Assembly: GCA_012839385.1 (NCBI GenBank)
Contig: DUNL01000072.1
Span: forward strand, 1 to 64,000
DNA from: Clostridiaceae bacterium
Lineage (GTDB): Bacteria; Bacillota; Clostridia; Saccharofermentanales; DTU023
Direction of reading: 5' to 3'
Length of the DNA: 64,000 bases
Positions 60,663-64,000 of the stretch are shown piece by piece. Below the pieces are notes generated by a model that was not told where the DNA came from, ran no database searches, and was given only the letters and a program-made list of their open reading frames with translations. The translations under genes were made by a program, and so were the position numbers. Every line of letters begins with the position of its first letter. Positions within the stretch are counted from its first letter, which is position 1.

Positions 60663-63341
60663 TCAGACAGAGGACGGATGCTCCTCGCTATAATCATATT
60701 TATACAAGATTTTTTTATCAGCGTTAGGATATTTCATTTCTGCTTGAGCTGCTGCCAATCTGGCGATAGGTACCCGATAAGGTGAACATGAAACATAGTC
60801 AAAACCCAACAGGTGACAAAATTCAACTGAAACCGGATCTCCGCCATGTTCACCACAGATACCGAGATGAACTTCAGGCTTCGCGCTTCGTCCCTTTCTG
60901 GTCGCGATCTCCATCAACATACCAACCCCTTCACGGTCGACATGAGCAGTGGGGTCAAATTCAAAGATTCCTTCTTTGTAATAAGCGTCTAGAATCTTAC
61001 CGGCATCGTCTCGAGATAGACCGTAAGCCATTTGGGTCAGATCGTTAGTGCCAAAACTAAAGAAGTCAGCTTCTTTAGCAATCTTATCCGCAGTTAGACA
61101 AGCCCGTGGGATTTCAATCATCGTTCCCACCAAATACTCAATTTTGTCACCGGCCTGTTCAAAAACCCTCTGCGCTGTTTCATCAATAGTCTTCTTCACA
61201 AATTGGAATTCCTTCAATTCCGCGACGAGAGGTACCATGATTTCCGGTTGAACATTTACGCCCTCATTTTTTACTTTGAGCGCGGCGCCCAAAATTGCTT
61301 CGGTCTGCATTTCAGCTATCTCCGGATAAGAAATCGCCAGTCTGCAACCCCTATGCCCAAGCATAGGATTTATCTCGCGCAACTCAGTTACAATAGCTTT
61401 GAGGGCAGCGACTTCCATACCTAAATCAGAAGCCAGTTCTTGGATCTCATTGTCCGAGACAGGCAGGAATTCATGGAGCGGGGGATCAAGCAGACGAATC
61501 GTGACAGGCAAGCCATCCATACTTCGGAAGAGACCTTCAAAATCCTCTTGTTGAATTGGTAGAATCTTGGCCAGAGCGGCACGTCTGGCTTCTTCTGTAC
61601 GGGCTACGATCATCTGACGGAATGCGAAGATGCGATCAGAGCCAAAGAACATATGCTCAGTACGACACAGACCAATACCTTCCGCTCCTAACTCCTTGGC
61701 TTTACCGGCATCCGCGGGTGTATCGGAATTCGTTCTAACACCCAACTGTCTAACCTCATCAGACCAAGTCATTATGGTCTCGAAATTCTTTGACAACTCT
61801 GCCGGCTGAGTATCTATTTTACCGTCATATACACTGCCGGTAGTACCGTCCAGGGAAATCCAATCTCCGCTGGAAAAGATTTTACCGTCAATGGTCATAG
61901 TTTTAGCCAGCTCGTCAATTTGTGCCTTTGAGCAACCGGTAACACAACATTTACCCATGCCCCTGGCAACAACAGCGGCATGTGAAGTCATACCGCCGCG
62001 TGAAGTCAATATGCCTTCAGATACATTCATACCCTGTATATCTTCCGGAGAGGTTTCAGTCCGTACCAGGACAACTTTCTTGCCATCTTTGTGAGCTTCA
62101 AAAGCCTCTTCGGCAGTAAAAGCGATCTGCCCGGCGGCAACTCCGGGTGAGGCAGGCAAACCATTCGCGATCGGGTCGGCGGCATCTAGGGCCTCTTGTT
62201 TAAAGGTGGGATGTAGCAGAGAATCCAGTGAATTGGGATCAATCCTGGTTAGAGCTTCTCGTTTCGTGATAATGCCTTCCGCTACCATATCAACAGCTAC
62301 TTGCAGAGCCGCTGTCGCGGTACGCTTACCACTTCTGGTCTGAAGAATAAAAAGTTTACCGTCCTCGATTGTAAATTCAAGATCCTGCATATCGCCATAG
62401 TGACGTTCTAACTCGTCAGATAATCTCTTGAATTCATCATAAATTTCCGGCATTTGCTCCTTGAGCTTATCCAAAGGCAACGGTGTTCTGACACCGGCAA
62501 CAACATCTTCACCTTGCGCGTTGATTAAATATTCGCCATAGAGTACGTTTTCTCCGGTGGCGGGATTACGGGAAAAGGCCACTCCGGTTCCGGAGTTATC
62601 ACCCATATTGCCATAAACCATTTCCTGAACATTAACCGCTGTACCCCAACTACTGGGTAAATTATGCATTCTACGGTAATAAATAGCGCGGTTATTATTC
62701 CAGGAACGGAAAACAGCGGCAATTGACAGCAAGAGTTGATCTTTAGGATCAGAGGGGAATGGTTCTCCTTGTATTTCCTCATAGACCTGCAGATAGATAT
62801 CTGCCAGTTCCTGCATTGCCGCGGCATCAAGATCAGAGTCACTTTCCGCGCCAAGCTTTGCTTTCATTTCGTCCATTTTAACTTCAAAGTGAGACTTATC
62901 TATCTCCATGACGACATCACTGAACATCATAATAAAACGGCGGAAACTGTCATAAGCAAAGCGTGGATTACCGGTCTTCTCCGCCAAGACTTCAACAACA
63001 TCTTCATTCAATCCGAGGTTCAATATAGTGTCCATCATACCCGGCATTGACGCCCTGGCACCTGAGCGTACTGAAACCAACAACGGATTTTCTAAATCGC
63101 CAAATAATTTTCCGGTACTTGTTTCCATTCGAGCCATAGCGGCGAAAATTTGCTCAATCATTTCCGCAGTTAGTTCCGCTCCGGCCGCATAGTACTCGTT
63201 ACATGCTTCCGTAGTAATTGTAAATCCTCTGGGAACCGGAAGTCCAAGTCGCGTCATCTCCGCGAGATTAGCCCCTTTCCCCCCCAGAAGATTACGCATT
63301 CGAGCATCACCTTCCGTAAACATATAGACGTACTTTTTCAT
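60663..63341 (-). CDS. ppdK: Pyruvate, phosphate dikinase
   Basis: GGKGANLAEMTRLGLPVPRGFTI, GGMTSHAAVVARGMGKCCVTGC, GLCRTEHMFF, CGEHGGDP. Confidence 0.96.
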   Translation of the reverse strand: MKKYVYMFTEGDARMRNLLGGKGANLAEMTRLGLPVPRGFTITTEACNEYYAAGAELTAEMIEQIFAAMARMETSTGKLFGDLENPLLVSVRSGARASMPGMMDTILNLGLNEDVVEVLAEKTGNPRFAYDSFRRFIMMFSDVVMEIDKSHFEVKMDEMKAKLGAESDSDLDAAAMQELADIYLQVYEEIQGEPFPSDPKDQLLLSIAAVFRSWNNNRAIYYRRMHNLPSSWGTAVNVQEMVYGNMGDNSGTGVAFSRNPATGENVLYGEYLINAQGEDVVAGVRTPLPLDKLKEQMPEIYDEFKRLSDELERHYGDMQDLEFTIEDGKLFILQTRSGKRTATAALQVAVDMVAEGIITKREALTRIDPNSLDSLLHPTFKQEALDAADPIANGLPASPGVAAGQIAFTAEEAFEAHKDGKKVVLVRTETSPEDIQGMNVSEGILTSRGGMTSHAAVVARGMGKCCVTGCSKAQIDELAKTMTIDGKIFSSGDWISLDGTTGSVYDGKIDTQPAELSKNFETIMTWSDEVRQLGVRTNSDTPADAGKAKELGAEGIGLCRTEHMFFGSDRIFAFRQMIVARTEEARRAALAKILPIQQEDFEGLFRSMDGLPVTIRLLDPPLHEFLPVSDNEIQELASDLGMEVAALKAIVTELREINPMLGHRGCRLAISYPEIAEMQTEAILGAALKVKNEGVNVQPEIMVPLVAELKEFQFVKKTIDETAQRVFEQAGDKIEYLVGTMIEIPRACLTADKIAKEADFFSFGTNDLTQMAYGLSRDDAGKILDAYYKEGIFEFDPTAHVDREGVGMLMEIATRKGRSAKPEVHLGICGEHGGDPVSVEFCHLLGFDYVSCSPYRVPIARLAAAQAEMKYPNADKKILYKYDYSEEHPSSV

Positions 63342-63385
63342 AAAAACCTCCTGACGAATATATTTATAAAAACAAACCTCCCGCT

Positions 63386-64000
63386 TTAGGGTAGGTCAAA
63401 TTTGCCTTCAAACCAAGAAACCAGATCCGCTATGGGAAGCCTGACCTGTTCCATGGAATCACGTTCGCGCACAGTAACTTGATTGTCCTCCAAAGAATCA
63501 AAGTCAAAGGTAACACAGTAGGGAGTTCCTATCTCATCTTGACGTCGATATCTTCTACCTATGGACTGGCGCTCATCAAATTCACAGGGATAATGCTGTA
63601 GAATTTGCTCGTAGAGTTTGTAGGCTTCCTCTTTTAGTTTACCCGATAAAGGTAATATAGCAATTTTGACCGGAGCCAAAGCCGGATGAAATCTCAATAC
63701 CGTACGTTTGTCTCCGGCGGGCAACTCTTCTTCATCATAAGCGTCACATAGAACAGCCAGTGTCAGGCGGTCAAGACCAAGAGAAGGTTCAACAACATAG
63801 GGTATATATTTTTCATTGGTAGCGGGATCAAAATATCTAAGATCCTGTTTACTATGCTCTATATGTTGACGCAGATCATAATCCGTACGGTCAGCGATAC
63901 CCCAAAGTTCTCCCCAGCCGAAAGGATACAAATATTCAATATCTGTTGTCGCCAGCGAATAAAACGATAGTTCATCCTTAGTATGGTCACGCAGTCGTAA
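63386..64000 (-). CDS. glyS: Glycyl-tRNA synthetase (single-chain type), C-terminal part; 5' end outside window
   Basis: [40 protein letters not shown], anticodon-binding domain. Frame stays open to the window end ([26 protein letters not shown]). Confidence 0.92.
   Translation of the reverse strand, partial: LRLRDHTKDELSFYSLATTDIEYLYPFGWGELWGIADRTDYDLRQHIEHSKQDLRYFDPATNEKYIPYVVEPSLGLDRLTLAVLCDAYDEEELPAGDKRTVLRFHPALAPVKIAILPLSGKLKEEAYKLYEQILQHYPCEFDERQSIGRRYRRQDEIGTPYCVTFDFDSLEDNQVTVRERDSMEQVRLPIADLVSWFEGKFDLP

Overview
64 kb of a low-GC Gram-positive (Clostridia-like) chromosome, mostly core genes in dense operons. I saw no prophage, insertion sequence, CRISPR array or recognisable defence island. 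In order: the edge of an FMN (RFN) riboswitch on the minus strand; an oligopeptide ABC operon (oppDFABC); a T-box leader with a stand-alone trpB-like gene; tyrosine phenol-lyase; tRNA-Ala(GGC); a DJ-1/PfpI protein; a glycosyltransferase; iorAB; a BMP-type nucleoside ABC operon; pncB-truA-ROK-ecfT-ecfA; and the full S10-spc-alpha ribosomal super-operon on the minus strand (rpsJ to rplQ, with secY, adk, map, infA, rpmJ and rpoA). After that come a DUF2207-like membrane protein, an SOS-controlled Y-family polymerase with a small partner, a divergent IspF-like protein, a methyltransferase, an M17 aminopeptidase, a QueT-like transporter, ileS, a phosphoesterase, a Pro/Gln-rich membrane protein with His/Cys repeats, hemZ, two membrane proteins, butyrate kinase, ppdK and the 3' part of glyS. 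The best leads are: (1) a ~250-nt leader upstream of rpsJ with four complementary segments that can form two exclusive folds, behind a near-consensus promoter; (2) a six-unit His/Cys repeat membrane protein; (3) an IspF-like protein lacking several conserved catalytic motifs; (4) a single-chain EcfA1-EcfA2 fusion; (5) a dual LexA-box, perfect-consensus promoter on the polymerase; (6) unusual extensions or insertions in L16, L22, L17 and RpoA. No computation was run. Families are assigned by motif recognition and RNA folds were paired by hand.
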